A DNA stretch of 37,794 nt, from positions 1 through 37,794 of the forward strand of contig CANJXI010000033.1 of the NCBI GenBank assembly GCA_947478785.1. Reading direction: 5' to 3'. Positions 7,227 through 15,368 of this stretch are shown one piece after another. The position numbers and the translations under genes were made by a program. Each line of letters begins with the position of its first letter. Positions within the stretch are counted from its first letter, which is position 1. Under the pieces are notes generated by a model. It was given only the letters and a program-made list of their open reading frames with translations, was not told where the DNA came from and ran no database searches. Source of the DNA: Caulobacteraceae bacterium (GTDB taxonomy: Bacteria; Pseudomonadota; Alphaproteobacteria; Caulobacterales; Caulobacteraceae).

Positions 7227-8516
7227 ATGACCCAGATTCACTTCAACATGGTCATGACGACCTCGCCCAACAGCCATGCGCAAAGCGTCTGGGCCCATCC
7301 GCTCGACCAGCACGCGGCCGGACTGATGTCGCCGGACTACTGGCGCCACCTCGCGATGACCCTGGAGCGCGGTCGTTTCGATGGAGTCTTCTTCGCCGAC
7401 ACCTTGGCCGCGGGCGACAGTTCTGCCGGCGAGACCCTGGCCCAGGGGGGTGTCCCGCGGCCAGACCCGCTGGAGCTGCTGCCGCTGATGGGCAGCGTCA
7501 CGAAATACCTGGGCCTTGCCACAACGCTCTCCACAGTCTGCATGGCGCCCTACCTGGCCGTCCGGCGGCTTGGCACGATCGACAACCTGTCGGGCGGGCG
7601 CCTGGCCTGGAACGTGGTCACCGGCTATCTGGCCAGCGACTTCGAGGCGCTGGGTCTGAAGCAGCCCGAGCACGACGCGCGGTATGACCAGGCCGACGAG
7701 TACATGGAGATCTGCTACCGCCTCTGGGACGCGTTCCCGCCGGAGGCGATCATCGCCGACAAGGCCTCGGGCGACTTCGTGGACCCGAGCCTGATCAAGA
7801 GGGTCGAATACACCGGGAAATACTATAGCTGCAGCGCCTTTCCGACGATGGTGCGCTCGCCACAGGGCCGACCGCTGATCTTCCAGGCCGGCGCTTCCAA
7901 CCGGGGCATGGACTTCGCCGCCACCCACGCCGACGCGGTGTTCGCGCTGCAGCCCAGGACCGCCTGGGCCGGCTACCTGGCACAGACCCGCGCGGCCGCC
8001 GAACGGGTCGGCCGTCCCCCGCCCAAGGTGTTCTTCGGGATCCAGCCGTTCATCGGCAAGACCGAGGCCGAGGCCCAGCAGCGCGTCGCGGAGCTTGAGG
8101 CCCGCGTGCCGATCGGCACGGCGCTCGCCCGGCTGGGCGGCCTGCTGGGCCGGGTGTTCTCGGAAGACGAGCTGGACCGGCCCATCGAGATCAGGGAGAC
8201 CCAGGCCTCCCAGGGCTGGATGACAGCCGTGGAGCACGTGAGCGAGCGCGGCGCGCCGACCCTGCGGCAGCTCGCGCTGCACTTCGCCATCTCGCCGATG
8301 ATGCCGCGCATCGTCGGCACGCCGGAGCAGGTGGCGGACACCATCGAGGCCTGGTGGCGCGAGACCGGCTGCTACGGCTTCACCGTCACCCCCAACGTCC
8401 TGCCGGACAGCCTGGAGGCCTTCGTCGACGGCGTGACGCCGCTGCTCCAGAAGCGCGGCCTGATGCGGACCGAATATGCGGGGACGACCTACCGGGAGAA
8501 CCTGCTGCAGCAGTGA
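7227..8516 (+). CDS. NtaA/SnaA/DszA/SoxA-type FMN-dependent monooxygenase
   Basis: The 429-residue protein matches the flavin-dependent monooxygenase family that includes nitrilotriacetate monooxygenase NtaA and dibenzothiophene sulfone monooxygenase DszA. Supporting segments are SVWAHPLDQHAAG (20-32), RFDGVFFADTLA (50-61), RRLGTIDNLSGGRLAWNVVTGY (113-134), SDFEALGL, and PLIFQAGASNRGMDFAATHAD (about 214-234). These enzymes are two-component: they need reduced FMN from a separate reductase, and none is encoded nearby. They insert oxygen into C-N, C-S or ring ketone positions. The gene follows the two amidohydrolases and precedes the MFS gene, suggesting oxygenative opening followed by hydrolysis of an imported compound. 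Confidence 0.87.
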   Translation: MTQIHFNMVMTTSPNSHAQSVWAHPLDQHAAGLMSPDYWRHLAMTLERGRFDGVFFADTLAAGDSSAGETLAQGGVPRPDPLELLPLMGSVTKYLGLATTLSTVCMAPYLAVRRLGTIDNLSGGRLAWNVVTGYLASDFEALGLKQPEHDARYDQADEYMEICYRLWDAFPPEAIIADKASGDFVDPSLIKRVEYTGKYYSCSAFPTMVRSPQGRPLIFQAGASNRGMDFAATHADAVFALQPRTAWAGYLAQTRAAAERVGRPPPKVFFGIQPFIGKTEAEAQQRVAELEARVPIGTALARLGGLLGRVFSEDELDRPIEIRETQASQGWMTAVEHVSERGAPTLRQLALHFAISPMMPRIVGTPEQVADTIEAWWRETGCYGFTVTPNVLPDSLEAFVDGVTPLLQKRGLMRTEYAGTTYRENLLQQ

Positions 8517-8541
8517 TCAGGAACGGCCGAAGATAATCCGT

Positions 8542-8558
8542 TGCGCCGGAGCGGCGCA
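8542..8558 (+). other. Perfect stem-loop between monooxygenase and transporter genes
   Basis: TGCGCCG-GAG-CGGCGCA forms a seven-base-pair stem with a three-base loop in the 95-base gap before the MFS gene. No U-tract follows. It may attenuate or process the operon mRNA, or be a weak terminator; nothing decides between these. Confidence 0.35.
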
Positions 8559-8611
8559 GGGCTGACGATTGCGTCCGGGCGTATAAGAACAGGGGCGGGG
8601 GAAACAAGGTC

Positions 8612-9844
8612 ATGAGCCAGGCAACCGAGGCGCCTGTCGCGGGTGAATGGGCGCGGTCCTGGCCGGTGGTGCTGGCCTGCGCGCTGGGGCTGTCGGTGAG
8701 CGCGGTCGCGCCCTACGCGATGGGCCAGTTCATGCCGTCGCTGGAGCATGCCTTCGGGTGGTCGCGGGCTGAGGCGTCCGCCGGCCTTTCGGTCGGCGTG
8801 GTCTTCGGCTTTGTGTTCGGGCCGCTGGTCGGCCGCCTCATCGACCGGACGAACGCGCGCCTGGTGGCGCTTCCGGGCCTTGTGCTTGGCGGGCTCGGCC
8901 TGGCCGGCCTCTCGCTCGCCAACGGCGATCCCACGCAGTGGCTGGCGCTCTGGTGCCTCCATGCCTTCGTGTCGATCCTGGTCGGGCCTACCCTCTGGGT
9001 GGCGGTGATCGCGGGTTCCTTCAACAAGCAACGCAGCCTGGCCATGGCCATCGCGCTCATGGGCACCGCGCTCGGCGCGACCTTCGTGCCGATGCTGGCG
9101 CGATATCTGATCGACACCTACGAATGGCGCGCCGCCTTCCAGCTGCTGGGCGCCTGCTGGTTCGGCGCCGTCCTGCTGATCTGCATTCCGCTGTTGATCG
9201 ACCGGCGTGTTCGCGGCCAGGCGGCGACCGAGAAGTCGGCGCTGGCCGTCACCCCGATGTTCGTCATCTTCAGGTCCCCAGGCTTCCTGCGGCTGGCGTT
9301 CGTGGTGCTGGCCGGATCGACCGTCATCGCGGCCAACATCATCCACCTGGCGCCGGCCATGGTCGACCATGGGTTCGCGCCGCGCGAGGCGGCCAAGCTG
9401 GCGGGCATCGCCGGCGTTTCGGTCATTTTCGGCAAGCTTCTGGTCGGCTCGCTGTTCGACCGGCTCCCGATGGGCGTCGTGTCGACGGGGGTCCTGGGGG
9501 TGCTGGCGCTGGCCTCGTTCCTGCTCGCCACGCTGAACGGCCAGACGGTCCTGGCGATCGCGGCCTGCGGCGCGGTCGGGATGTCTTCGGGAGCCCTGAT
9601 GACCTTCGTCGCCTGCGCCACCGCGCGGCTCTATAAGGCCCAGGACTTCGGCGTCGCGTTCGGCGCCCTGATGAGCATGCTGAGCCTGGGCGGCGGGGTC
9701 GGCCCGCTCCTGGCCGGCTTCGTCCACGACCAATTCGGCGCCTACACGGTGATGAACTGGGGCGGCGCCGCGGTGGCGCTGATTTCCGCGGCCGCCCTGT
9801 TCACCCTGCCATCCACCCCGCTGGCCGAGCGGCAGCCCGCCTGA
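8612..9844 (+). CDS. Major facilitator superfamily transporter
   Basis: The 410-residue hydrophobic protein has about twelve predicted membrane segments in two halves. The loop between helices 2 and 3 carries the MFS motif-A-like GPLVGRLIDRTNAR (70-83), and a related GKLLVGSLFDRLPMG recurs in the second half. It resembles the oxalate/formate-monocarboxylate (OFA/MCT) type, so the cargo may be an organic acid, but this is a guess. AAGGT lies just upstream of the ATG. It is the last gene of the plus-strand operon starting at 3977 and is probably the importer for the compound broken down by its neighbours; export of a product is the alternative. Confidence 0.88.
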   Translation: MSQATEAPVAGEWARSWPVVLACALGLSVSAVAPYAMGQFMPSLEHAFGWSRAEASAGLSVGVVFGFVFGPLVGRLIDRTNARLVALPGLVLGGLGLAGLSLANGDPTQWLALWCLHAFVSILVGPTLWVAVIAGSFNKQRSLAMAIALMGTALGATFVPMLARYLIDTYEWRAAFQLLGACWFGAVLLICIPLLIDRRVRGQAATEKSALAVTPMFVIFRSPGFLRLAFVVLAGSTVIAANIIHLAPAMVDHGFAPREAAKLAGIAGVSVIFGKLLVGSLFDRLPMGVVSTGVLGVLALASFLLATLNGQTVLAIAACGAVGMSSGALMTFVACATARLYKAQDFGVAFGALMSMLSLGGGVGPLLAGFVHDQFGAYTVMNWGGAAVALISAAALFTLPSTPLAERQPA

Positions 9845-9863
9845 GGACTTGCTCCGACAAGAC

Positions 9864-10601
9864 CTACTCCACCCGGAACCAGCGGCCGCGGCCCAGGAAG
9901 CGGTCCATCAGGTCGGGATCCGCCGCGGCGAGATCCGCGCGATCGACGCGGACCAGGGCCCTATAGGCCTCGTGCACCCTCTGGAGCCCTGGGCGCTCGC
10001 CGATCTCAGCCACCCACCGTTGCAGGTTCGGGTAGTCCGCCTCATCGATGCCCAGCATGCCGGGATGGCGCCAGAGCCACGGGAAGGTCGCCACGTCGGC
10101 GATCGAGAAGTCGTCGCCGGCAAGGTAGCGGACCTCGCCCAGGCGGGCGTCGTAGAGCTCGCAGAGCCGGATGGCCTGGGTGATGAAGCGCCGCCGCGCG
10201 TAGCCGGAGTCCTCCGGCGCGGCGCGGTTGAAGTGCGTGCCGTGGCCGAACACCGGGCCGACGCTGCTGACCTGCAGCATCAGCCACTGCATCACGCCGC
10301 TGCGTTGGATGGGGTCGTCGCCCAGCAACCGGCCGGTTTTCTCCGCCAGGTAAACCAGGATGGCGCCGGACTCGAAGACCCGGTGCGGCTTCCCGCCCGG
10401 TCCGTCGTGGTCCACTAGCACCGGAAGCTTGCGGAACGGATGCAGCCCGTCGAACCCGTCGGCGAAGTTCTCACCCCGGTAGATCCGCACGTGGTTGACC
10501 CGGAAGGCCAGCTCGACCTCGCCCAGCATGAACATGACTTTCAGCACGTTCGGCGTCATGCAGCCGTAGAGTTCGATCCGCTCCGAGGTTTCCACCGCCA
10601 T
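9864..10601 (-). CDS. Glutathione S-transferase (Ure2p/YghU-like)
   Basis: The 245-residue protein has a thioredoxin-like N-terminal domain: IELYGCMTPNVLKVMFML (9-26), the cis-proline turn RKLPVLVD (57-64) and ESGAILVYLAEK (77-88), where E77 and S78 bind the glutamyl part of glutathione. An all-helical C-terminal domain follows with FSIADVATFPWL, the usual N-capping box. The TPN motif in place of a catalytic Tyr/Ser is typical of the nu/Ure2p-like group. Such enzymes conjugate or reductively cleave electrophiles and peroxides with glutathione. The gene converges on the MFS gene, 19 bases apart, and is divergent from the thioesterase gene. It could support catabolism or peroxide detoxification. 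Confidence 0.88.
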   Translation of the reverse strand: MAVETSERIELYGCMTPNVLKVMFMLGEVELAFRVNHVRIYRGENFADGFDGLHPFRKLPVLVDHDGPGGKPHRVFESGAILVYLAEKTGRLLGDDPIQRSGVMQWLMLQVSSVGPVFGHGTHFNRAAPEDSGYARRRFITQAIRLCELYDARLGEVRYLAGDDFSIADVATFPWLWRHPGMLGIDEADYPNLQRWVAEIGERPGLQRVHEAYRALVRVDRADLAAADPDLMDRFLGRGRWFRVE

Positions 10602-10669
10602 TGAATCCTCCCAGTTCCCCAGCCTATCCGCTTAACTGGGCCTTGGACCAAATCTCACCGGGAAATCCC

Positions 10670-11092
10670 ATGACCGACACCGTTCTCGCCCCCGGCCTCG
10701 CGCACAGTGAAACCATCACCATCGACAAGTCGCTGACGGTGCCCGCGCTCGCCGCCAACTTCCCGTCACTGTCCGACATGCCGGAGGTCTTCGCGACCCC
10801 GTTCATGGTGGCCCTCGTCGAGTGGACCTGCATCGAGGCGATCAGGCCCTACCTGTCTACCGGGCAGAGTTCGGTGGGCGCCAAGGTCACGATGGATCAC
10901 GTGGCGGCGACCCCCATCGGCATGAAGGTCACCGCAGAAGTCGAACTCGTCGCCGTGGAGGGCCGCAAGCTCAGCTTCCAGGTGAAATGCAGCGACGAAC
11001 GCGACCTGATCGGATCCGGAACCCACGACCGCTTCATCATCGACGTCGAGAAGTTCCTCGGGCGTCTGCAGTCGAAGGCAGGCGCGGCGTAG
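10670..11092 (+). CDS. FlK-like hotdog-fold acyl-CoA thioesterase
   Basis: The 140-residue protein has the size and layout of fluoroacetyl-CoA thioesterase (FlK)-like hotdog enzymes. T43 and E51 in FATPFMVALVEWTCIEA and H77 in TMDHVAATPIG fall at the spacing of FlK's catalytic Thr42, Glu50 and His76, so the triad is retained. The rest is the hotdog sheet GMKVTAEVELVAVEGRKLSF followed by the HDRFIID strand. FlK hydrolyses fluoroacetyl-CoA; most homologues have other or unknown small acyl-CoA substrates. ATG 10670 is chosen; the longer in-frame start at 10601 is a TTG overlapping the divergent GST start. It might recycle CoA from acyl-CoA products of the island. Confidence 0.8.
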   Translation: MTDTVLAPGLAHSETITIDKSLTVPALAANFPSLSDMPEVFATPFMVALVEWTCIEAIRPYLSTGQSSVGAKVTMDHVAATPIGMKVTAEVELVAVEGRKLSFQVKCSDERDLIGSGTHDRFIIDVEKFLGRLQSKAGAA

Positions 11093-11104
11093 GAACCCCA
11101 ATCG

Positions 11105-11938
11105 TCAGGCAATCGCGCCCACGGCTTTTCGCTTGCCCTCAGCCACCCGGGCTCGCGCCAGCAGCTCGGCGAAGGGCACTTCGTTCAGCGACACCCGCTG
11201 CATGGCCCGCGCGCCCTTCCCCGGATCGGCCATCTCAGGCCTCGCGTGCTGGATGGCCAGGTTGTCCCAGACCATGAGGTCATGCAGGCGCCACTCGTGC
11301 CGATAGATCCGCTCCAGCGCGTAGATCTCGGCGAACAGCTCGGCGATCATCCTGTCGCTGGCGTCCTGGTCGAGCTCCAGGATCCGGTTGGCGTGGTCTT
11401 CCGTCACGAACAGCACCGGCCGGCCGCTCTTCGGATGCAGCCACCGGACCGGGTGTTCGGAGATGAACTCCGGCCAGTCGAACGCCTTGTTCTCGCTGAC
11501 GTGCCGGTGGCGCAGCGTCATGGGCGCGAGCAGGGCCTGGCGCTCCGGCGAAAGCCGCGCCCAGGCGTTGATGTTGCTGACATAGGCGGTCGCCGTCGGC
11601 CCGTCAGGCAGTTCGATGGCGTGCAGGCTGATCCCTTTGACGGGACTGTCGGTGTAGCTGTGGTCGCAGTGGAATTTCAGGCGGATGCGTCCGCCGTATT
11701 CCTTGTTGTGCAGCACGTTCCAGAACTCACCGGTCGGGGTCTCCGAGACCAGTGGCCCGAACCAGCTGGCGATCTCGACCTGGCGTTCGGGTGGCGTCCG
11801 CCCCTGCCCGCGGAAGAGCAGAAGCTGATGCTCAAGGAAGGCCGCGCGAAGCTCTTCCACCTCGTCGGGTCCCGTGTTCAGGATGTCGACATCAAGGATT
11901 TCCGCCCCGAAGTCCGGATGCAGGCGACGAATGCGCAC
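11105..11938 (-). CDS. TauD/TfdA-family Fe(II)/2-oxoglutarate dioxygenase
   Basis: The 277-residue enzyme shows the family's iron triad: H90 and D92 in FHCDHSYTD, and H231 in DNLAIQHARP, with R248 in AMQRVSLNE to bind 2-oxoglutarate. Length and order match TauD/TfdA enzymes, which hydroxylate sulfonates, aryloxyalkanoates, carnitine precursors and similar acids using O2 and 2-oxoglutarate. The substrate is not readable from sequence. It converges with the thioesterase gene, 12 bases apart, and is divergent from the DUF2235 operon across about 300 bases. The C-terminus beyond residue 255 is a short Ala/Arg-rich tail. Whether it belongs to the catabolic island or the haem-enzyme cluster is open. 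Confidence 0.87.
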   Translation of the reverse strand: MRIRRLHPDFGAEILDVDILNTGPDEVEELRAAFLEHQLLLFRGQGRTPPERQVEIASWFGPLVSETPTGEFWNVLHNKEYGGRIRLKFHCDHSYTDSPVKGISLHAIELPDGPTATAYVSNINAWARLSPERQALLAPMTLRHRHVSENKAFDWPEFISEHPVRWLHPKSGRPVLFVTEDHANRILELDQDASDRMIAELFAEIYALERIYRHEWRLHDLMVWDNLAIQHARPEMADPGKGARAMQRVSLNEVPFAELLARARVAEGKRKAVGAIA

Positions 11939-12240
11939 GACGTCTCTCCTCTGCTGACCGCCTTCAGCCTAGGCGAAGTTCGGCAATCCAGCATCCCGTT
12001 ATTGGCGGCTCGATTCCATTCCCATCTGGGAGGTAGGCGGTCTTCCGGCGATATGCCGCGCACCATCGGTCCTGGCCTTGGCTAAACCGCAAGTAGGGCC
12101 GGACCGTCCTCCGCCGGGCCGGCTGCTCAGGGCTCTCCAGCGTAAACAAGCTCTGCCTTGGCGAGTGGCCGGAAATTTTTGCAACCTAGACAGGCGACGG
12201 CAACGCTCGCATGATCGCCTCCGATATCGGAGGGGCGCAC
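11939..12240. promoter_or_regulatory. Divergent intergenic region between the dioxygenase and DUF2235 genes
   Basis: About 300 bases without a supported gene separate two divergent transcription units, so promoters in both directions are expected. An AT-rich patch, GGAAATTTTTGC, at about 12171-12182 stands out from the GC-rich background and could be part of the plus-strand promoter. Short frames here lack ribosome sites and family resemblance. The last 25 bases contain the palindrome described separately. Confidence 0.5.
12218..12233 (+). promoter_or_regulatory. Perfect 16-base palindrome enclosing the DUF2235 ribosome-binding site
   Basis: CCTCCGATATCGGAGG is perfectly self-complementary and ends in the GGAGG that, extended as GGAGGGG, lies five bases before the GTG start at 12241. 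As RNA it folds into a six-pair GC-rich hairpin with an AUAU loop that would hide the ribosome-binding site; as DNA it could be an operator. If translation instead begins at ATG 12211 the palindrome is within the coding region. Confidence 0.5.
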
Positions 12241-13452
12241 GTGAAGAACATCGCCATCTTCTGCGACGGGACCTGGCAGAACTTCGGCCAGCCCTTTCCC
12301 ACCAATGTGGCCCGCCTGGCTCGCGCCACCCGGCAGTCGGCGGCGGACGGCCGCACCCAGGTGATCCGCTACGACGATGGCGTGGGCGTGGGCAACGGCA
12401 CCCTCGACCAGCTCAACAGCCTGGTGGGCGGCGCGCTCGGCAAGGGCCTCGATTACAAGCTTGCCCGCAGCTACGAGTTCCTGTGCCTGAACTACGAAGT
12501 GGGCGACCGCATCTTCCTGTTCGGTTTCAGCCGCGGCGCCTACACCGTGCGCAGCCTCGCGGGTTTGCTGCGCCAGTTCTGGATCCTTCGGCCAGACGCC
12601 ACCGGACAGGTGCCGGGCGCCATCGACCTCTACCGCTCGCGGCCAGTCGGCAAGAAGGACACGCCGGCCGCGACCGCGGCCTGGAACACAAGCGTCAAGC
12701 GCTTCCACGACGTCTGGAGCCACGGCGTGTCGATGGCCTTCGTGGACGACAAGGCCTACGACCCGGGAAACCCCGAGAGTCTGGTCCCGGCGGACCCCTC
12801 GACCTGCGCCTGGATTCAGTACCTTGGCGTCTGGGACACGGTGGGTTCGCTTGGCATCCCGTCCAAGCTGCCATTCGCCGACCTCGTGGACGAGCAATAC
12901 GAATTCCACGACCTGGAACTCTCGCGCTTTGTCCGCTCGGCCAGACACGCCGTCGCGCTGGACGAGCGGCGCGAGACCTTCATGCCCTCGCTGTGGACCA
13001 ATGTCGCGGGCCTGAACGACAACGCCCACGCGGGCGGGCTCGGCTTCGATCGCCGGCCGTATCAGCAACAGTGGTTTCCCGGCGTCCACGGCTCGGTGGG
13101 CGGCGGCGGCGCCAGCACGATCAGCACGCCTGCCCTCCTGTGGATCGCCGAAGGCGCGGCGCGGGCGGGCCTTGCGCTGGACCTGGCGCAACTGGCCGGC
13201 CTGGCGGCCAAGGCCGACGCCACCGCCGCGCTGGATGAAGAGAAGATGGACCTCGGATCCTTCGCCCTGAAGCTGGTCGGGGCGAAGTGGCGCACGGGCC
13301 CCACCGACCTCGACGAGATATCCCTGTCGGCGAAGACCCGGCTGAAGGGGCTGGCGACCTACGATCCGCATTCCCTGACGGACGACACGGTCGCCAAGGT
13401 GCGGGACCCGGCGCTGAAGCTGCCCGATCCGACCATCTGGTTCGCGCCATGA
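12241..13452 (+). CDS. DUF2235 alpha/beta hydrolase (Tle1-like phospholipase fold)
   Basis: The 403-residue protein carries the DUF2235 hallmarks: KNIAIFCDGTWQN at the N-terminus, the nucleophile elbow FGFSRGAYTVRSLAG with S97, GVWDTVGSLG with D199, ARHAVALDERR (234-244) and QQWFPGVHGSVGGG (276-289) with the likely catalytic H283. This is the Ser-Asp-His set of Tle1-type phospholipases, some of which are type VI secretion effectors. GTG 12241 follows GGAGGGG at five bases; the longer ATG 12211 has no clear site. No VgrG, PAAR or cognate immunity protein is next to it. Its stop overlaps the start of a multi-pass membrane protein (ATGA), so the partner is probably that membrane protein. Lipase/esterase activity is inferred. 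Confidence 0.82.
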   Translation: MKNIAIFCDGTWQNFGQPFPTNVARLARATRQSAADGRTQVIRYDDGVGVGNGTLDQLNSLVGGALGKGLDYKLARSYEFLCLNYEVGDRIFLFGFSRGAYTVRSLAGLLRQFWILRPDATGQVPGAIDLYRSRPVGKKDTPAATAAWNTSVKRFHDVWSHGVSMAFVDDKAYDPGNPESLVPADPSTCAWIQYLGVWDTVGSLGIPSKLPFADLVDEQYEFHDLELSRFVRSARHAVALDERRETFMPSLWTNVAGLNDNAHAGGLGFDRRPYQQQWFPGVHGSVGGGGASTISTPALLWIAEGAARAGLALDLAQLAGLAAKADATAALDEEKMDLGSFALKLVGAKWRTGPTDLDEISLSAKTRLKGLATYDPHSLTDDTVAKVRDPALKLPDPTIWFAP

Positions 13453-14855
13453 TCGCCCCATGGACGCTCGCGGTCTCGGAGGGCTCTCGCGCCGCGGTGC
13501 CGCTGTTCCTGGCGCTTGCCCTGCCGGTGACGCTGTTCGTCTGCCGCTCGGTGGTCCGCAGCCAGCGAAGCGCGACCTACGACGACCTGGTGCGCGCCCT
13601 CTACCCGGAGGGCGGCGCCGAGGAGTTGCCGCAGCTCGACCTCGTACGATCGAAATACGCAACCTCCAGGACCCGCCGGGCGGAGCACCGCGACCCGACC
13701 GACCAGGGCCGGACCTACCAGAACGTCCTGATCCTGACGCTGGCGACCTACCTCTTCGCGGCGTTCAGTTTCATCGGCTTCCAGCTCCTGCTGACGCCCA
13801 AGGCGTGCCTGTTCGCCGCCAAATGCGCCGCGCTCCCGGACACGCCGTGGATTCAGGATTCGCTGGCCTGGTCCGCCACCATTCCGGCCGGCGCGGCCGT
13901 ATCCCAGGACCTGGTCTATTCCGTCACCATCGCCGCGGTCGGCTTCCTCGGAGCCTATATCGCCACCACCCAGTTCCTGATCCGCCAGCTCCTGAATTAC
14001 GAACTGGGCGCGGTCAGCTTCATGCGCTCGGCCTTCCAGCTGCTGCTGGGCTTCACCGTGCCGCTGGTGGCTTTCCGGGTGGCCTCGGCCATCGACCTGC
14101 CGTTCGAGACCGGCGTCAGCACCTTCCCGTTCTGGCTCGGGACGGCCTTCTTCCTGGGCATGGCGCCGCAGGCCGGTATCAGCTGGCTGAGCGGCCGGCT
14201 GAAGCTGACCCTGGAGAAGCGCGTCAATCTCGACAGCCTGGAGAGCGTCCGGATCATCCCGGTGGAAGTGATCGACGGGATCGACTCGACCACCAAGTAC
14301 CGCCTCGACGAGGCGAACGTGAACGACGTCCAGAACCTCGCCACCCGCAATCCGATCGAGCTCTACGTCGAGACGCCCTATACCCTGCTGCAGGTCTTCG
14401 ACTGGGTGCTGCAGGCCCAGCTGTGCCTCGTGCTCGGCGCCGACACTTTCCAGAAAGTCCGCCAACATCGCATCCGCACGATCTTCGACCTGGAGCGGGC
14501 GGTCCTCGCCGACGGCGCGCCCGAGACCTATGTGGTGGCCATCGGCGACGTCATATTCTCCGGCGCGGACCCGGCGTTCCTGGCAAAGATCGGCGGGACA
14601 TCGGGCGCGATCGACGGCGATATCGTGCGCCACGCGGTGGCGGTCATGTGCGACGATCTGCATGTCCACCGGCTGCGCGCGCTTTGGAAACGCATCCTGC
14701 TGCGCAGCGCCGACCACGAGAACCAGCCCTGGCTCTACCGCACGGGCGCCCTCCCGGGCGACGGCAACTTCGGCGGAACGCCCATGCCCAAGCCGATCGC
14801 CGGCGATGCGCCAGGGCAGGCGGCCGGCGGGCCTCGGCTTGTCCCAGTCCCCTAG
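13449..14855 (+). CDS. Multi-pass membrane protein of unknown function, coupled to DUF2235
   Basis: The 468-residue protein has likely membrane segments near residues 14-34, 92-116, 156-178, 194-214 and 226-246, then a roughly 210-residue soluble C-terminal part. That part includes VIDGIDSTTKYRLDEANVND followed by VQNLATRNPIELYVE, which reads like a helix-hairpin-helix or similar small helical module, then a helix rich in Leu/Gln and the DLHVHRLRALWKRILLRS stretch. The last 40 residues are Pro/Gly-rich. I do not recognise a family with a known role. The start is set by the ATGA overlap with the DUF2235 stop, implying coupled translation and possibly a complex that anchors the hydrolase at the inner membrane. 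Confidence 0.75.
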   Translation: MIAPWTLAVSEGSRAAVPLFLALALPVTLFVCRSVVRSQRSATYDDLVRALYPEGGAEELPQLDLVRSKYATSRTRRAEHRDPTDQGRTYQNVLILTLATYLFAAFSFIGFQLLLTPKACLFAAKCAALPDTPWIQDSLAWSATIPAGAAVSQDLVYSVTIAAVGFLGAYIATTQFLIRQLLNYELGAVSFMRSAFQLLLGFTVPLVAFRVASAIDLPFETGVSTFPFWLGTAFFLGMAPQAGISWLSGRLKLTLEKRVNLDSLESVRIIPVEVIDGIDSTTKYRLDEANVNDVQNLATRNPIELYVETPYTLLQVFDWVLQAQLCLVLGADTFQKVRQHRIRTIFDLERAVLADGAPETYVVAIGDVIFSGADPAFLAKIGGTSGAIDGDIVRHAVAVMCDDLHVHRLRALWKRILLRSADHENQPWLYRTGALPGDGNFGGTPMPKPIAGDAPGQAAGGPRLVPVP

Positions 14856-14917
14856 GCGCATGAGCAAGCGGCGCCCAAAAGCCACTGTCGCCCACAGGCC
14901 CCAAAATGGAGACCGTC

Positions 14918-15349
14918 ATGGCCTACACCGTCGCACAGCTGCTGAAGACGCCACAAAAGGAGTTGGACGCCCTGTTCACCGGACTGGACGCGGGCCCGAT
15001 CCCGACGGGTCAGGCCGACGGCACGGCGATCATCGCGCCCGGGACCAGCTTCAGCGACGAGATCGCCAAGATGATCAATATCTTCGCCTGGCAGGGCAAG
15101 GTGTTCGACCCGGAGGCCGGCGTGCTGCGCAACCGCATCCTGCCGCTCGGGATCAACGCGATCGTGGCCCGGGTGTACAAGGACAAGAGCTGGCTGGACG
15201 GCAAGGAATGCATCGTCCTCGACTATTCCGACACTTCCCTGGTCGCGCACTGGATCCGCGACGAGATCCGGATGGTCCAGCCCGGGCTCTATCTCGGCAA
15301 GGTCTACTGGGACAAAACCCGGCTCATCGATTTCGCCCTGGAGTTCTGA
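14918..15349 (+). CDS. Conserved small protein, possibly lipocalin-like beta-barrel
   Basis: The 143-residue protein has an N-terminal helix (VAQLLKTPQKELDALFTGLD), then IPTGQADGTAIIAPGTSFSD, FAWQGKVFDPEAG, and a set of strands ending VLDYSDTSLVAHWIRDEIRM, PGLYLGKVYWD and LIDFALEF. The order of a Gly-rich entry strand, W-x-G-K-x-F, and a closing ligand-binding-like strand recalls GXWXG/DUF4334 and other lipocalin-like barrels, but I cannot prove the relation. ATG 14918 is preferred over 14906 because GGAGA sits six bases before it. It follows the membrane protein by 62 bases and precedes the next gene by 19, within the DyP operon. A role in binding a hydrophobic ligand would suit the context and is only inferred. 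Confidence 0.7.
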   Translation: MAYTVAQLLKTPQKELDALFTGLDAGPIPTGQADGTAIIAPGTSFSDEIAKMINIFAWQGKVFDPEAGVLRNRILPLGINAIVARVYKDKSWLDGKECIVLDYSDTSLVAHWIRDEIRMVQPGLYLGKVYWDKTRLIDFALEF

Positions 15350-15368
15350 CGCTAGCGGCGCGGCCGTC

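Noticed and set aside
12241..13452. Type VI secretion effector and immunity pair
   Set aside because: No VgrG, PAAR, Hcp or lipoprotein immunity gene is nearby, and the partner is a multi-pass membrane protein.
13359..14885. 508-codon minus-strand frame opposite the DUF2235-coupled membrane protein
   Set aside because: The plus-strand frame has membrane helices, an ATGA-coupled start and operon context; the opposite frame is low-complexity charged sequence.
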